NCBI RefSeq assembly: GCF_004123905.1
Contig: NZ_MZXW01000013.1
Span: 124,001 to 188,000, forward strand
Direction of reading: 5' to 3'
Length of the DNA: 64,000 nucleotides
Source of the DNA: Bradyrhizobium betae
GTDB taxonomy: Bacteria > Pseudomonadota > Alphaproteobacteria > Rhizobiales > Xanthobacteraceae
How positions within the stretch are numbered: the stretch's first letter is position 1; the number at the start of each line of letters is the position of its first letter. The position numbers and the translations under genes were made by a program. The notes below the pieces were generated by a model. The model was given only the letters and a program-made list of their open reading frames with translations, was not told the origin of the DNA and searched no databases. Below, one piece after another: positions 45,408-54,262 of this stretch.

Positions 45408-45788
45408 CTATTTCTGCGGTGGCCGGTGCTTGACGAAGGCCGTCACGATGTCCTTCTGCGCCGCTTCCACCGCTTTGTTCGCGGTGGCGAGATGGGCGCC
45501 GGCATCGATGGCCGGATATTGCTCGGTGAGAAAGTCGAGCAACGCCACCCGGTAATATTGCCGCTCCGATGGACAGGCGCCTGCAACCGAGCGGCCGAAA
45601 TCCTGTTCCGACAGTCCCTGATTGCTGTCGCGCGAATATTCCCGCGCCAGACAATGCCAATAATAGTCCCGGCCCTGAATGGCGAGCTTCTGCGCACCCT
45701 TGGCATCATCGTCATCCGCCATCGTTGAAGATATCATGGCAGCAGATGTCATCATCACGAGCGCCGCTCCCGCCATCAGCATCCGCAT
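45408..45788 (-). CDS. Small exported protein of unknown function
   Basis: A 126-aa protein with a signal peptide (residues 1-24, ending STMA), then a helical, charged mature part with two cysteines (HCLAREYSRD and GACPSERQYY) that could pair. AAAAGGAGAA lies just before the ATG. I do not recognise the family. It is co-directional with the small membrane protein downstream. Confidence 0.7.
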   Translation of the reverse strand: MRMLMAGAALVMMTSAAMISSTMADDDDAKGAQKLAIQGRDYYWHCLAREYSRDSNQGLSEQDFGRSVAGACPSERQYYRVALLDFLTEQYPAIDAGAHLATANKAVEAAQKDIVTAFVKHRPPQK

Positions 45789-45868
45789 TCTTGTTCTCCT
45801 TTTCGCGGGTTACGTCGCAAGCTTAGACGGGACGGGCCAACTGGCCAATCACATCTGGTTTGATTAGG

Positions 45869-46726
45869 ATGAAGCGTCCCTCCCCGTCGATGCGAGATCC
45901 TTCCGTGGCCAAAGCAAAAACCGCGTCCAAAAAATCAGGCAACATCTTCATCGGCGTCGGCGGCTGGACTTTCGAGCCCTGGCGCGGCGTGTTCTATCCG
46001 GAGAAGCTGACGCAGGCGAAGGAGCTGTCCTACGCCGCCTCGAAGCTGACCTCGATCGAGATCAACGGCACTTATTACGGCTCGCAGAAGCCGGAGAGCT
46101 TTCGCAAATGGGCGGGCGAGGTGCCTGATGGTTTCGTGTTTTCATTGAAGGGACCGCGCTTCGCCACCAACCGCCGTGTGCTTGCCGAGGCCGGCGACTC
46201 GGTCAAACGGTTCTATGATTCCGGCGTCCTGGAGCTCGGCGACCGTCTCGGGCCGGTGCTGTGGCAGTTCGCGCCGACCAAGAAGTTCGACGGCGCCGAT
46301 TTCGGCAAGTTCCTCGAGCTGTTGCCGCGCAAGCTCGACGGGCGCGCGCTGCGCCATGTCGTCGAGGTGCGTCACGACAGTTTCTGCACGCCAGATTTCA
46401 TCGCGCTGATCCGCGAGTTCGAGACGCCCGTCGTGTTCGCCGAGCACGGCAAATATCCTGCGATCGCCGACGTCGCCAGCGACTTCGTCTATGCGCGCTT
46501 GCAGAAGGGCAATGACGAGATCAAGACCTGCTATCCGCCGAAGCAGTTAGACGCCTGGGCCGAGCGCCTTCAGGCCTGGGCCGAGGGCGGCGAGCCAGAC
46601 GATTTGCCGAAAGTCGACAAGACCAAGCCGAAGAAAGAACCGCGCGACGTGTTCGCCTATGTCATCCACGAGGGCAAGGTGCGCGCACCGCACGGCGCCA
46701 TGGAACTGATCGCGCGGGTGAGCTGA
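45869..46726 (+). CDS. DUF72 family protein (YecE-like)
   Basis: A 285-aa TIM-barrel protein of the DUF72 family: IFIGVGGWTFEPWRGVFYPEKL, SIEINGTYYGSQKPESFRKWAGEVPDGFVFSLKGPR, GPVLWQFAPTKKFD, VEVRHDSF, and FVYARLQKG. Biochemical function is unknown. The start is uncertain: ATG 45869, ATG 45890 or GTG 45905 all lie before the domain. DUF488 follows after 9 nt, a common pairing that suggests a shared role. Confidence 0.85.
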   Translation: MKRPSPSMRDPSVAKAKTASKKSGNIFIGVGGWTFEPWRGVFYPEKLTQAKELSYAASKLTSIEINGTYYGSQKPESFRKWAGEVPDGFVFSLKGPRFATNRRVLAEAGDSVKRFYDSGVLELGDRLGPVLWQFAPTKKFDGADFGKFLELLPRKLDGRALRHVVEVRHDSFCTPDFIALIREFETPVVFAEHGKYPAIADVASDFVYARLQKGNDEIKTCYPPKQLDAWAERLQAWAEGGEPDDLPKVDKTKPKKEPRDVFAYVIHEGKVRAPHGAMELIARVS

Positions 46727-46735
46727 GGATGGTTC

Positions 46736-47197
46736 GTGGCAAAGGCGAAAAAGCTCTTCACCATCGGCTATGAGCAGACACCGCCCAAGGCGGTGCTGGA
46801 CGAGCTGGAGCAGGCCGGCGTCAAGCTCGTGGTCGACGTGCGCGCGGTGACGTCATCGCGCCGGCCGGGCTTTTCCAAGAAGCAGCTCTCCGCCGGCCTC
46901 GATGAGCGCGGCATCGCCTATGTCCACCTTGCCGCGCTCGGCACCCCCAAGGAGGGGCGGCTTGCCGCACGCCGCGGGCAATACGATGTGCTGGAGAAAA
47001 TCTATTCAAAGCACCTGAAGACGCCGCAGGCCCGGGAGGAGATGGACGAGCTTTCGGCGCTGGTGATGAAGGCCGGCCCGGTGTGCCTGCTCTGCTACGA
47101 GCGCGACCACACCCACTGCCACCGCCAGATGATCGCGGAGATCATCGAGGAGCGCGATGGGGTCGCGGTGAGGAATCTCGCGGGACGGCAGGCGTAG
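46736..47197 (+). CDS. DUF488 family protein
   Basis: A 153-aa DUF488 protein: KLFTIGYEQTPPKAVLDELEQAGVKLVVDVRAVTSSRRPGFSKKQL, then ALGTPKEGR and the late PVCLLCYERDHTHCHRQMIAEII with a Cys/His cluster. Function is unknown; a nucleic-acid or repair link has been suggested for the family. The start is GTG at 46736. It is in an operon with DUF72. Confidence 0.85.
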   Translation: MAKAKKLFTIGYEQTPPKAVLDELEQAGVKLVVDVRAVTSSRRPGFSKKQLSAGLDERGIAYVHLAALGTPKEGRLAARRGQYDVLEKIYSKHLKTPQAREEMDELSALVMKAGPVCLLCYERDHTHCHRQMIAEIIEERDGVAVRNLAGRQA

Positions 47198-47243
47198 CTG
47201 CCGTTCGCGCGGAAGAGGACGAGACGACGACTGTATCCGTAGC

Positions 47244-47361
47244 CGTCATCCTGAGGTGGCCGCTTCTTCAGCGGCCCTCGAAGGACGACGGCGTGCCCCG
47301 AAGTTTGCACCTCGGCCGTGCATCCTTCGAGGCTCGCAAGGGCTCGCACCTCAGGATGACG
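47244..47361. repeat. Dispersed palindrome, CGTCATCCTGAGGTG family
   Basis: Perfect 15-bp arms, CGTCATCCTGAGGTG (47244-47258) and its complement (47347-47361), enclose about 88 nt with further partial pairings (GGCCGC...GCGGCC near 47258-47275). It fills the space between the convergent DUF488 and PhzF genes. Confidence 0.75.
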
Positions 47362-47375
47362 GATGGAGAAGGTGC

Positions 47376-48290
47376 TCAGCCCTCCCCCGCCAGCTTAAAC
47401 GTCCCCTCCATCATCTGCACGCAGCTGCCGCCCACATGGGCGGACACGATCTTGCCGTCCTGCTTGCGCACGCGGGTGCGCAGAATGCTCGGCCGGCCCA
47501 TGTCAAAGCCCTGGCCGACCGTGAGCTTCAACTCGCCGTCGCGCGTCGGATCGAGATCGGCAAACAGCGCGGCGGCCGCGACCGTCGCGCTGCCGGTGGC
47601 GGGATCTTCAGTGAGGCCGCTGGCGCCGCGCATGAACATCCGCGCCTGCCGCTCGCAAGGCGCCTCTGCCGTGGGCACGTCGCGCGTATAGAACCACACC
47701 GAGCGGGCGCCGTCGCGCGGCAAGACCTTGCCGTAGGCCACAGCATCGGGCCGCGCCCGCTTCAGCGCCTCGCGCGAATGCAGCTCCATCACCAGGAACG
47801 AATTTCCAACACCCACGACCTGCGGCGCGTGATTGTCGGTCTTGATGTCCCCTGCGGTGAGCGAGATGCAACTCGCGGCTTCAGCAGCCGACAGCGGCGC
47901 ATGTCGCTCGAGCGGCTGCGGCGCGGTGAGCTCGGTTCTGACCACCCGACCCTGGTCTCGCACGACCTCGACCGGCACGAGGCCGGCCTTCTCCTCGAAC
48001 AGCAGACGCGGCTTCGGCTCCTTCGCCATCGAGGCCAGCACGAAGGCGGTGCCGACATTGGGATGACCGGCAAAGGCGATCTCCAGCACCGGCGTGAAGA
48101 TGCGCACCTCGGCGTCATTGGCCTTGTCGCGCGGCGGCAGCACGAAGGTGGTCTCGGAATAATTGAACTCGGTCGCGATCGCCTGCATCTGCGCGGTCGT
48201 GAGCCCGCCGGCATCGAGCACCACCGCGAGCTGGTTGCCGCCGAAGGCGCGGTCGGTGAACACGTCGACGGTGATGTAGCGGCGCTGCAT
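47376..48290 (-). CDS. PhzF family isomerase-like protein
   Basis: A 304-aa PhzF/diaminopimelate-epimerase-fold protein. It opens RRYITVDVFTDRAFGGNQLAVVLDA, has the conserved NYSETTFVLPP (catalytic Glu) and FAGHPNVGTAFVLA, and near the C-terminus GLTEDPATGSATVAAAA. No phenazine genes are present, so the physiological substrate is unknown; many bacteria have such stand-alone members. The ATG at 48290 begins the conserved domain. Confidence 0.9.
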   Translation of the reverse strand: MQRRYITVDVFTDRAFGGNQLAVVLDAGGLTTAQMQAIATEFNYSETTFVLPPRDKANDAEVRIFTPVLEIAFAGHPNVGTAFVLASMAKEPKPRLLFEEKAGLVPVEVVRDQGRVVRTELTAPQPLERHAPLSAAEAASCISLTAGDIKTDNHAPQVVGVGNSFLVMELHSREALKRARPDAVAYGKVLPRDGARSVWFYTRDVPTAEAPCERQARMFMRGASGLTEDPATGSATVAAAALFADLDPTRDGELKLTVGQGFDMGRPSILRTRVRKQDGKIVSAHVGGSCVQMMEGTFKLAGEG

Positions 48291-48411
48291 GGCTAAGTCC
48301 TCACGCAAATGGCGGCCGCAACCGGCCGCTTCGCGTAGCACTCTACAAGCGCGCGACATTGTCCGTCATGCCCCAAAATTGAGTGCAATCGGAGCAATCG
48401 CGGACGGCGTG

Positions 48412-49305
48412 TCAGAAGCGGAAGAGCTGATGCGGCGATGCCAGCACCTGCGCACGCTCGACGGGATCGGCGATCAGCGTGTCGAGAAATTGCCGGTTCT
48501 TCTCATAGCTCTGCGACGCCTCGAACTGCGTGTGCGGCCAGTCGCTGCCCCACAGCAGTCGATCGAGACCGTAGGCGTTGCGCAGCAGCGGATAGGCCGC
48601 CCTCGCAAAATCTTCGCCGGCCGCGCCGTTACGATATGGCGCGGAGATCTTGACCCAGACGTTCTGCGTCGCGCCGAGCTTCAGCACGGGCTGGAAGCCG
48701 GGATCGCTGACACCGAGCTTTGGATCCGGCAGCGTGTAGTGATCGAGCACCACAGTGACGCCGTGATCGAGCAGCTGCGGCGCGAGCATGGCGAGATCGG
48801 AGGCGTTGCGCTGGATCTCGACCTGCCAACTGAGAGCCTTCACGTGTCCGAGCAGCGTCTTCCATTCGCTCGCCGCGAGATCGGGCAAAGGCTGACCAAC
48901 GAGATTGAGACGGATGCCGACCACACCGGCGCGATCGAGCGTGCGCAGCTCGTCCGCGGACACCGCGGGATCGACCACGGCGATGCCGCGCAGGCGTCCA
49001 TTCGCCTGCTTCAGGCATTCGACCAGGTAGGAATTGTCGGTGCCGAGGAAGCTCGGCTGCACCAGTACGCCATTGGTCATGCCGTTGCGGTCGAGCTGCT
49101 CCAGATAGAGCGCCAGCGGCGCATCGTAGTCGGGCGCATAGCGCCGCCCCGGCGCGAGCTTGAGGCCACGGTGAAAGACATGGGCGTGGGTATCGATAAC
49201 AGGCAAGACCGCCTCACTCCTGGCTGTGGTCGCGGCCGTCGTGGCGAGCGACGCGAGAGCCACGCCGAACTGGCGGCGCGTGAGGCCGCGCGGGACGAAT
49301 GTCAT
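48412..49305 (-). CDS. Tat-exported amidohydrolase family protein
   Basis: A 297-aa metal-dependent hydrolase (amidohydrolase_2 type). The twin-arginine signal LTRRQFGVALASLA occupies the N-terminus. The mature enzyme has the metal motif VIDTHAHVFH and, near the C-terminus, LLWGSDWPHTQF; both are standard for the 2-pyrone-dicarboxylate lactonase/ACMSD group. It is third in an operon with a GntR regulator and an MFS importer, so it probably hydrolyses a lactone or ring compound on or near its way into the cell. Confidence 0.87.
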   Translation of the reverse strand: MTFVPRGLTRRQFGVALASLATTAATTARSEAVLPVIDTHAHVFHRGLKLAPGRRYAPDYDAPLALYLEQLDRNGMTNGVLVQPSFLGTDNSYLVECLKQANGRLRGIAVVDPAVSADELRTLDRAGVVGIRLNLVGQPLPDLAASEWKTLLGHVKALSWQVEIQRNASDLAMLAPQLLDHGVTVVLDHYTLPDPKLGVSDPGFQPVLKLGATQNVWVKISAPYRNGAAGEDFARAAYPLLRNAYGLDRLLWGSDWPHTQFEASQSYEKNRQFLDTLIADPVERAQVLASPHQLFRF

Positions 49306-49327
49306 GGTGGCTTCTCCCCATCCCGCG

Positions 49328-50563
49328 TCAGGGGCGCGCGGTCTGTTCAAAGACCTTGCCGCGGGTTTCAGGCAACAACACCACAGCGATCAGCACCAGC
49401 GAATAGGCAAAGGCCGCATCGATGCCGATTGCGGGCCCAAGCCCGATATGGTCGCTGAGATAGCCGACCAGGAAGGGGAACGCGGCGGAAACGATGCGGC
49501 CGAAATTGTAGCAGAAGCCGACGCCGGTGCCGCGCACGCCGGCGGGATAGAGCTCGCTGAACAAAGCCGCCATGCTGGCGGGAATGCCGGCGGAGAAGAA
49601 GCCGAGCGGAAAGCCGAGCACCAGCATCTCGCCATTGGTCAGCGGCGCGAAAATGTAGATCAGCACGGTGACGACGCAGGCGCTGGCGAACAAGGCGACA
49701 TTGGCCCTGCGGCCGATGCGGTCGCTGCTAATGCCGCTCGCGACGCAGCCGCAGAAGAAGGCGACGATGATGACGGCAAGATAGCCGCTGGAGCCGAGCA
49801 CGGAGAGATGCCGCACCTCGCGCAAATAGGTCGGCAGGAAGGTGGTGAGCGCGGCGTAGCCGCCATGCGCGCCGATGCCGAACAGGCCACCGATCAGCGT
49901 GGAGCGCAGCACGTCGCGATGGAAGATGCCCGAGAGCGTCGCGAAGAACGGCGTCTTGTCGGCTGTGACCGCGCGCGGCGGCTCCTTCAGACCGCGACGG
50001 ATGAAGATGATGAGGAGCGCCGGCAACAGCCCGAGCGCGAACAGCAGCCGCCAGGCGATGTCGGCGGGCGCATAGGTGAAGACCAGCGCGGAGAGCAGCA
50101 CGGCGGCTCCCCAGCCGACGGCCCAGGCGCTCTGCACCGCGCCGAGCGCCTTGCCGCGATGTTCGGGCCGGATGATCTCGGCCATCAGCACCGCGCCGCA
50201 GGCCCATTCGGCACCGAAGCCGAGGCCCTGGATCGCCTTCAAGATCAGGAGCTGGGTGTAGGTCATCGCAAACGCGCTGGCGAAGGTCGCGAGCGCGAAG
50301 GTAGCGACCGTGATCTGGAGCGCCTTGACGCGACCATAGCGATCGCCGAGTGCACCGCCGAGCCAGCCGCCGAACGCGCCGAAGAACAGCGTGACCGAGC
50401 CGAGCAGGCCGGCATCGGCCTTGCTGATGCCGAAGGCCGCGATCAGCGCGGGGATGGCGAGGCCGAACATCTGCACGTCGAGCGCATCCAGCGCCCAGCC
50501 GCCAAAACTTGCCCAGAACGTGCGCCGCTCCAGCGGCGAGCTTTCACTGTACCAGTTCGACAT
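49328..50563 (-). CDS. MFS transporter (aromatic acid:H+ symporter-like)
   Basis: A 411-aa MFS importer with twelve membrane segments. ALDALDVQMFGLAIPALIAAFGISKADAG is the typical TM1 region of the aromatic-acid/metabolite:H+ symporter group, with the conserved Asp in TM1, and GALGDRYGRVKALQI is loop 2-3. A GTAGGAAAC site precedes the ATG. It is in an operon with GntR (49 nt upstream) and the amidohydrolase (22 nt downstream). Confidence 0.88.
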   Translation of the reverse strand: MSNWYSESSPLERRTFWASFGGWALDALDVQMFGLAIPALIAAFGISKADAGLLGSVTLFFGAFGGWLGGALGDRYGRVKALQITVATFALATFASAFAMTYTQLLILKAIQGLGFGAEWACGAVLMAEIIRPEHRGKALGAVQSAWAVGWGAAVLLSALVFTYAPADIAWRLLFALGLLPALLIIFIRRGLKEPPRAVTADKTPFFATLSGIFHRDVLRSTLIGGLFGIGAHGGYAALTTFLPTYLREVRHLSVLGSSGYLAVIIVAFFCGCVASGISSDRIGRRANVALFASACVVTVLIYIFAPLTNGEMLVLGFPLGFFSAGIPASMAALFSELYPAGVRGTGVGFCYNFGRIVSAAFPFLVGYLSDHIGLGPAIGIDAAFAYSLVLIAVVLLPETRGKVFEQTARP

Positions 50564-50612
50564 GTTTCCTACCCCTGTACTCGTTATTGCTTGATATCGT
50601 TGAAGAGCCGCT

Positions 50613-51344
50613 TCATCTGATCTCGGCGTGATAGCGGAAGCGATCCGCCGGTCCGCGCGAGCGGCGCCATTCGATCGGCCGCCGCTCGAGGTCGAGCGCG
50701 AGACGCTCGATCACAATCAGCGGTGCATGCGACTCGAGCCTGAGCAGGCGCGCCTGCATCTCGTTGGCGGTCTCGACCGTCAATATTTCCTCGGCGGAGA
50801 CCACGACCTCGCCACACCGTTCCTCGTAGAGCGGATACAGCAGGTCGCCGAATTCGGCGGTGTCGATCTCGAGGATCTTCGCGAAGCGCGATTGCTGGAG
50901 CCAAATTTCTTCCGCCAGCAGCGGCACATCGTCGATCAGGCGCAGGCGCGACAGGCTGATCACGGCCTCACCGACGGGGATGCGCAGCGCCGAGGCGACG
51001 GCTGAATTCGCCGGCACGCTCTTGCGCCGGATGATCCGGCTCTTCGGCACGCGCCGCTCGCCGCTTTCGGACTGGAAACGGAAGAAGCGGAACAGTGAGG
51101 AATTGAAGCGCGCCCGTCGTACGAACGTGCCACGGCCCTGCTGCCGTTCCAGCACATTGTCGCTGACCAGTTGGTCGATCGCCTTGCGCACGGTGCCGAT
51201 GGCAACGCCGTAATGAGCACCGAGCTCGGCCTCCGACGGGATCGGCTCGCCCGGCCGCCATTCATTGCGGTTGATCCGCGCGGCGAGGTCGTCGCGCAGA
51301 AGCTGGTAGCGTGGCAGGCGCTGGTCGCGCGGGGCTGAACTCAT
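50613..51344 (-). CDS. GntR/HutC family transcriptional regulator
   Basis: A 243-aa regulator. The N-terminal winged HTH (residues about 8-75) reads PRYQLLRDDLAARINRNEWRPGEPIPSEAELGAHYGVAIGTVRKAIDQLVSDNVLERQQGRGTFV in outline, the classical GntR pattern. The C-terminal UTRA effector domain covers about 95-240. It is first in an operon with an MFS importer and an amidohydrolase. A perfect AGTCAT-N4-ATGACT palindrome lies 2 nt before the start codon, so the protein probably represses its own operon. Confidence 0.92.
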   Translation of the reverse strand: MSSAPRDQRLPRYQLLRDDLAARINRNEWRPGEPIPSEAELGAHYGVAIGTVRKAIDQLVSDNVLERQQGRGTFVRRARFNSSLFRFFRFQSESGERRVPKSRIIRRKSVPANSAVASALRIPVGEAVISLSRLRLIDDVPLLAEEIWLQQSRFAKILEIDTAEFGDLLYPLYEERCGEVVVSAEEILTVETANEMQARLLRLESHAPLIVIERLALDLERRPIEWRRSRGPADRFRYHAEIR

Positions 51345-51346
51345 AT

Positions 51347-51362
51347 AGTCATATAGATGACT
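51347..51362 (-). promoter_or_regulatory. Candidate GntR autoregulatory operator
   Basis: AGTCAT-ATAG-ATGACT, a perfect 16-bp palindrome overlapping the translation-initiation region of the GntR gene. It is AT-rich against a GC-rich background. Confidence 0.6.
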
Positions 51363-51462
51363 AGATGATGACGGAGTCAAGAACTACTGGGATACCGCAC
51401 CCTCGCAGGACGCAAGACCGGGCTGGTGGCTTTCTCCAGCCCGATCTCGCCGGTCTTGATCG

Positions 51463-51660
51463 TCAGTTCGTGGTCTTGGGCATGCAGGGCGGCTGCGTGT
51501 AGGGAGCCGAGGCATACGCGCCCTCCGCCGGAGCCCTCACGCAATCCGCAGTCGCCTGCGGAGGAGTGCGCCGCGGGGCGGCGTCGCGGGCGGCAGCGGC
51601 CTGGGTCTGGTAGACAGCGGCGGCGATCAGGGCGGCCGCGACAAGGGGCAATCGGGTCAT
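51463..51660 (-). CDS. Small exported protein of unknown function
   Basis: A 65-aa protein with a signal peptide (residues 1-22, VAAALIAAAVYQTQA) and a short mature part with two Cys residues (ATADCVRAP and TQPPCMPK). A GGAGAA site precedes the ATG. No family is recognised. It is monocistronic. Confidence 0.55.
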   Translation of the reverse strand: MTRLPLVAAALIAAAVYQTQAAAARDAAPRRTPPQATADCVRAPAEGAYASAPYTQPPCMPKTTN

Positions 51661-51770
51661 GGATTTTCTCCGCGTGACAAACGGAAGCCGAGAGGTTCGA
51701 CCTCCTGAGTGCAGGAGCGGATATTCCCGCGCGATATTTCATCACGCGCGTTCAACGAAACGCGAGCAGT

Positions 51771-53075
51771 CTACCCAAGTTGAAACACGGCCACCTTCTG
51801 CTCGTAACCGCGCACCTCGACCTCGCCGAGCGCGACAGCATCCTTGCCGTCGTCGCCCAGCGCCTCACGCACGGACGCGGAGATCAGGAGTTGCGAGCCA
51901 AACTCCTTGTTGAGCGCCTCCAGCCGCGAGGCGAAGTTCACGGTGTCGCCGATCACCGTGTATTCCTTGCGGCGGGGCGAGCCGATATTGCCGGCGACGA
52001 CCTCGCCGAAATGAATGCCGATGCCGATCCGCAGCGGCCAGCTCGTCTCCGCATTGATGCGATCCATCGCAGTCAGCATCTCGCGGCCGGCGGCAACCGC
52101 GCGGTGCGCGGCGTCCGAGGCCGCAAGCGGCGCGCCGAACAGTGCGAGAAAACCATCGCCGAGAAACTTGTTCACGATGCCGCCCTCGCGGTCGAGGATG
52201 TCGACCAGCACGGCGAAGGCGCCGTCGAGCCGGTCGACCACCTCCTGCGGGGTGCGCGACTGCGCGCCGGCGGTGAAGCCGCGGAAATCGACGAACATCA
52301 CGGCGACGCGGCGAACGTCGCCGCCTGTGCTGGCGCCCGACGCCATCAGCCGTTCCACCACCTGTGGCGAGACGTGCTGGCCGAACAGATTGGTCACGCG
52401 GTCGCGCGCGGTGGCCGCCGCGATGCTTGCGGCAAATTGCCGGCGGAGCTGCGCGCCGACGGAGCCCGCCAGGACACCACAGATCAGAATGATGATGCTG
52501 CGCACGGCGTGGAAATAGGTCTGCGGCTCGCCGAAGATCGAGGAATCGGTGATCAGCGCGACGGCAAACAGCTCGGCCGCAGCGACAAAGCCGGTGAAGG
52601 TGGAGAGCCAGAAATCGAGCCGCAGGGTCGAGAGAATGATGAAGATGAAATACATCAGCGGCACCGCGAAGCCGAGCGCCTGGCTTGCGCCCATCGAGCG
52701 GATTTGCAGGATCAGGATCACCGTGGGCACCGACGTCTCGATCAGCGCGCCGATATAGCGCCTGACAACGGGCAGGTCGCGATCGAGCCTGAGGTTCTTC
52801 CTGATCTGGGTGTGGACCCAGACCTCGAACAGGATGAAGCCGACCAGCAAGCCATAGACCTCGGCAAGTCCTTCAGTACCGCGCCAGACCCGGTCCACGA
52901 CGGCGGGGTCGACCAGATAGATCGCCGTGAGGAACAGCATCATGACGCAGCCCGTCATGATCAGCGCCCGCACTCGCAGCAGCTCGGTGCGCAGCACCTC
53001 TCGCGTCAGCTCGCGCTCGAAATCCTCCGAGAGCACGGCGTGATGCCGCGTCTTCCTGCTCGCAAACCTGGCCAT
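51771..53075 (-). CDS. Membrane-bound class III adenylate/guanylate cyclase
   Basis: A 434-aa enzyme with six hydrophobic segments (about 35-215) forming a membrane sensor. A short linker with FGQHVSPQVVERLM is followed by a complete cyclase domain (about 250-425): metal Asp in VMFVDFRGFTAGAQ, KFLGDGFLALFG, GIGIHFGEVVAGNIG, and YTVIGDTVNFASRLEALN. It probably makes cAMP. The ATG at 53075 has GAGGGG upstream. It begins 29 nt after the ABC permease gene, so it may be read through from the TetR-controlled efflux operon. Confidence 0.9.
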   Translation of the reverse strand: MARFASRKTRHHAVLSEDFERELTREVLRTELLRVRALIMTGCVMMLFLTAIYLVDPAVVDRVWRGTEGLAEVYGLLVGFILFEVWVHTQIRKNLRLDRDLPVVRRYIGALIETSVPTVILILQIRSMGASQALGFAVPLMYFIFIILSTLRLDFWLSTFTGFVAAAELFAVALITDSSIFGEPQTYFHAVRSIIILICGVLAGSVGAQLRRQFAASIAAATARDRVTNLFGQHVSPQVVERLMASGASTGGDVRRVAVMFVDFRGFTAGAQSRTPQEVVDRLDGAFAVLVDILDREGGIVNKFLGDGFLALFGAPLAASDAAHRAVAAGREMLTAMDRINAETSWPLRIGIGIHFGEVVAGNIGSPRRKEYTVIGDTVNFASRLEALNKEFGSQLLISASVREALGDDGKDAVALGEVEVRGYEQKVAVFQLG

Positions 53076-53104
53076 TCCACCCCTCGATTCCGGGGCATTG
53101 TGCC

Positions 53105-54262
53105 TCAATCCAGCGTGCGGCGGAAGCGCGTCACGGCGATGGTCATGGCGACCGCCATCAGGAGCGCCAGCGCCAGCGCGTCGAAGCGCAAATTCTGCAT
53201 GGTCGCGCCCTTCAGCATGATGGCGCGGACGATGCGCAAATAATGCGTCAAGGGCAGTGCTTCGCCGACATATTGCGCCCAGGCCGGCATGCCCGCGAAC
53301 GGGAACATGAAGCCGGACAGCAGGATGCTCGGCAGGAAGAACATCATCGACATCTGCATGGCCTGGAGCTGGTTCTGCACCAGCGTCGAAATGGTGTAGC
53401 CGATCGACAGATTGGTGGCGATGAACAGCGTCGTGAGCAGCGCCAGCAGGATCAGGTTTCCGAGCACGGGAACGCCGAACAGCAGCACGCCGATGCCGAT
53501 GATGAGGAAGGCCTGGACGAAACCGACCAGCACGTAAGGGATGATCTTGCCGAACATCACCTCGACCGGCTTGATCGGCATCGACAGCAGGGCCTCCATG
53601 GTGCCGCGTTCGACCTCGCGCGTGACCGAGAGCGCGGTGAAGATCAGCATGGTCATGGTGAGAATGGTGCCGACGAGGCCCGGCACGATGTTGAGGCTGG
53701 AGGCCGCCGCCGGATTGTAGCGGGCATGGGCGCGGATCTCGAACGGCATCTCCGGGGGATCGCCGATATAAAGATCGTGCTTGAGCGCGGTCTGCACGAC
53801 CATGCCGAGCGAGCCGATCGCCGCGCTCGCCGCCACGGGATCGGTGGCGTCGGCCGCGACCAGCAGCGCCGGCCTGTCGCCTCGCCGCACCGCCCGCTCG
53901 AAGCCGCGCGGGATCTCGACGCCGAACAGCACTTTGCCGGATTTCAGCAGATTGTCGAAATCCTCGACGTCGTGCACCTCGTAGAGGAAGCGGAAATACT
54001 TTGTATTTTCCAGCGCTTTCAGCACCGAACGGGCGAGATCGGAATCCTCCTGGAGCAACACCGCGCTCGGAAGGTTATGCGGCGTGGTGTTGATGGCATA
54101 GCCGAACAGCAAAAGCTGCATCACCGGCAGCATCACGATCATCGCAAACGAGACGCGGTCGCGCTTGAGCTGGATGAACTCCTTGATCAGCATCGCATAG
54201 GAGCGCTTCCAGAAGCCGAAGCGTTCCCGAATTCCGGATGCGGGATGCTCGACGGTGCTCAT
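53105..54262 (-). CDS. ABC-2 type transporter permease (YbhS/YbhR/YhhJ-like)
   Basis: A 385-aa ABC-2 permease. An N-terminal helix (YAMLIKEFIQLKRDRVSFAMIVMLPVMQLLLFGYAI) is followed by a periplasmic region and five further helices with VTREVERGTMEALLSMPIKPVEVMFGKIIPY, the ABC-2 hallmark. It exports drugs or lipophilic compounds together with the ATPase and HlyD partner. The ATG at 54262 overlaps the ATPase stop by 4 nt. Confidence 0.9.
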   Translation of the reverse strand: MSTVEHPASGIRERFGFWKRSYAMLIKEFIQLKRDRVSFAMIVMLPVMQLLLFGYAINTTPHNLPSAVLLQEDSDLARSVLKALENTKYFRFLYEVHDVEDFDNLLKSGKVLFGVEIPRGFERAVRRGDRPALLVAADATDPVAASAAIGSLGMVVQTALKHDLYIGDPPEMPFEIRAHARYNPAAASSLNIVPGLVGTILTMTMLIFTALSVTREVERGTMEALLSMPIKPVEVMFGKIIPYVLVGFVQAFLIIGIGVLLFGVPVLGNLILLALLTTLFIATNLSIGYTISTLVQNQLQAMQMSMMFFLPSILLSGFMFPFAGMPAWAQYVGEALPLTHYLRIVRAIMLKGATMQNLRFDALALALLMAVAMTIAVTRFRRTLD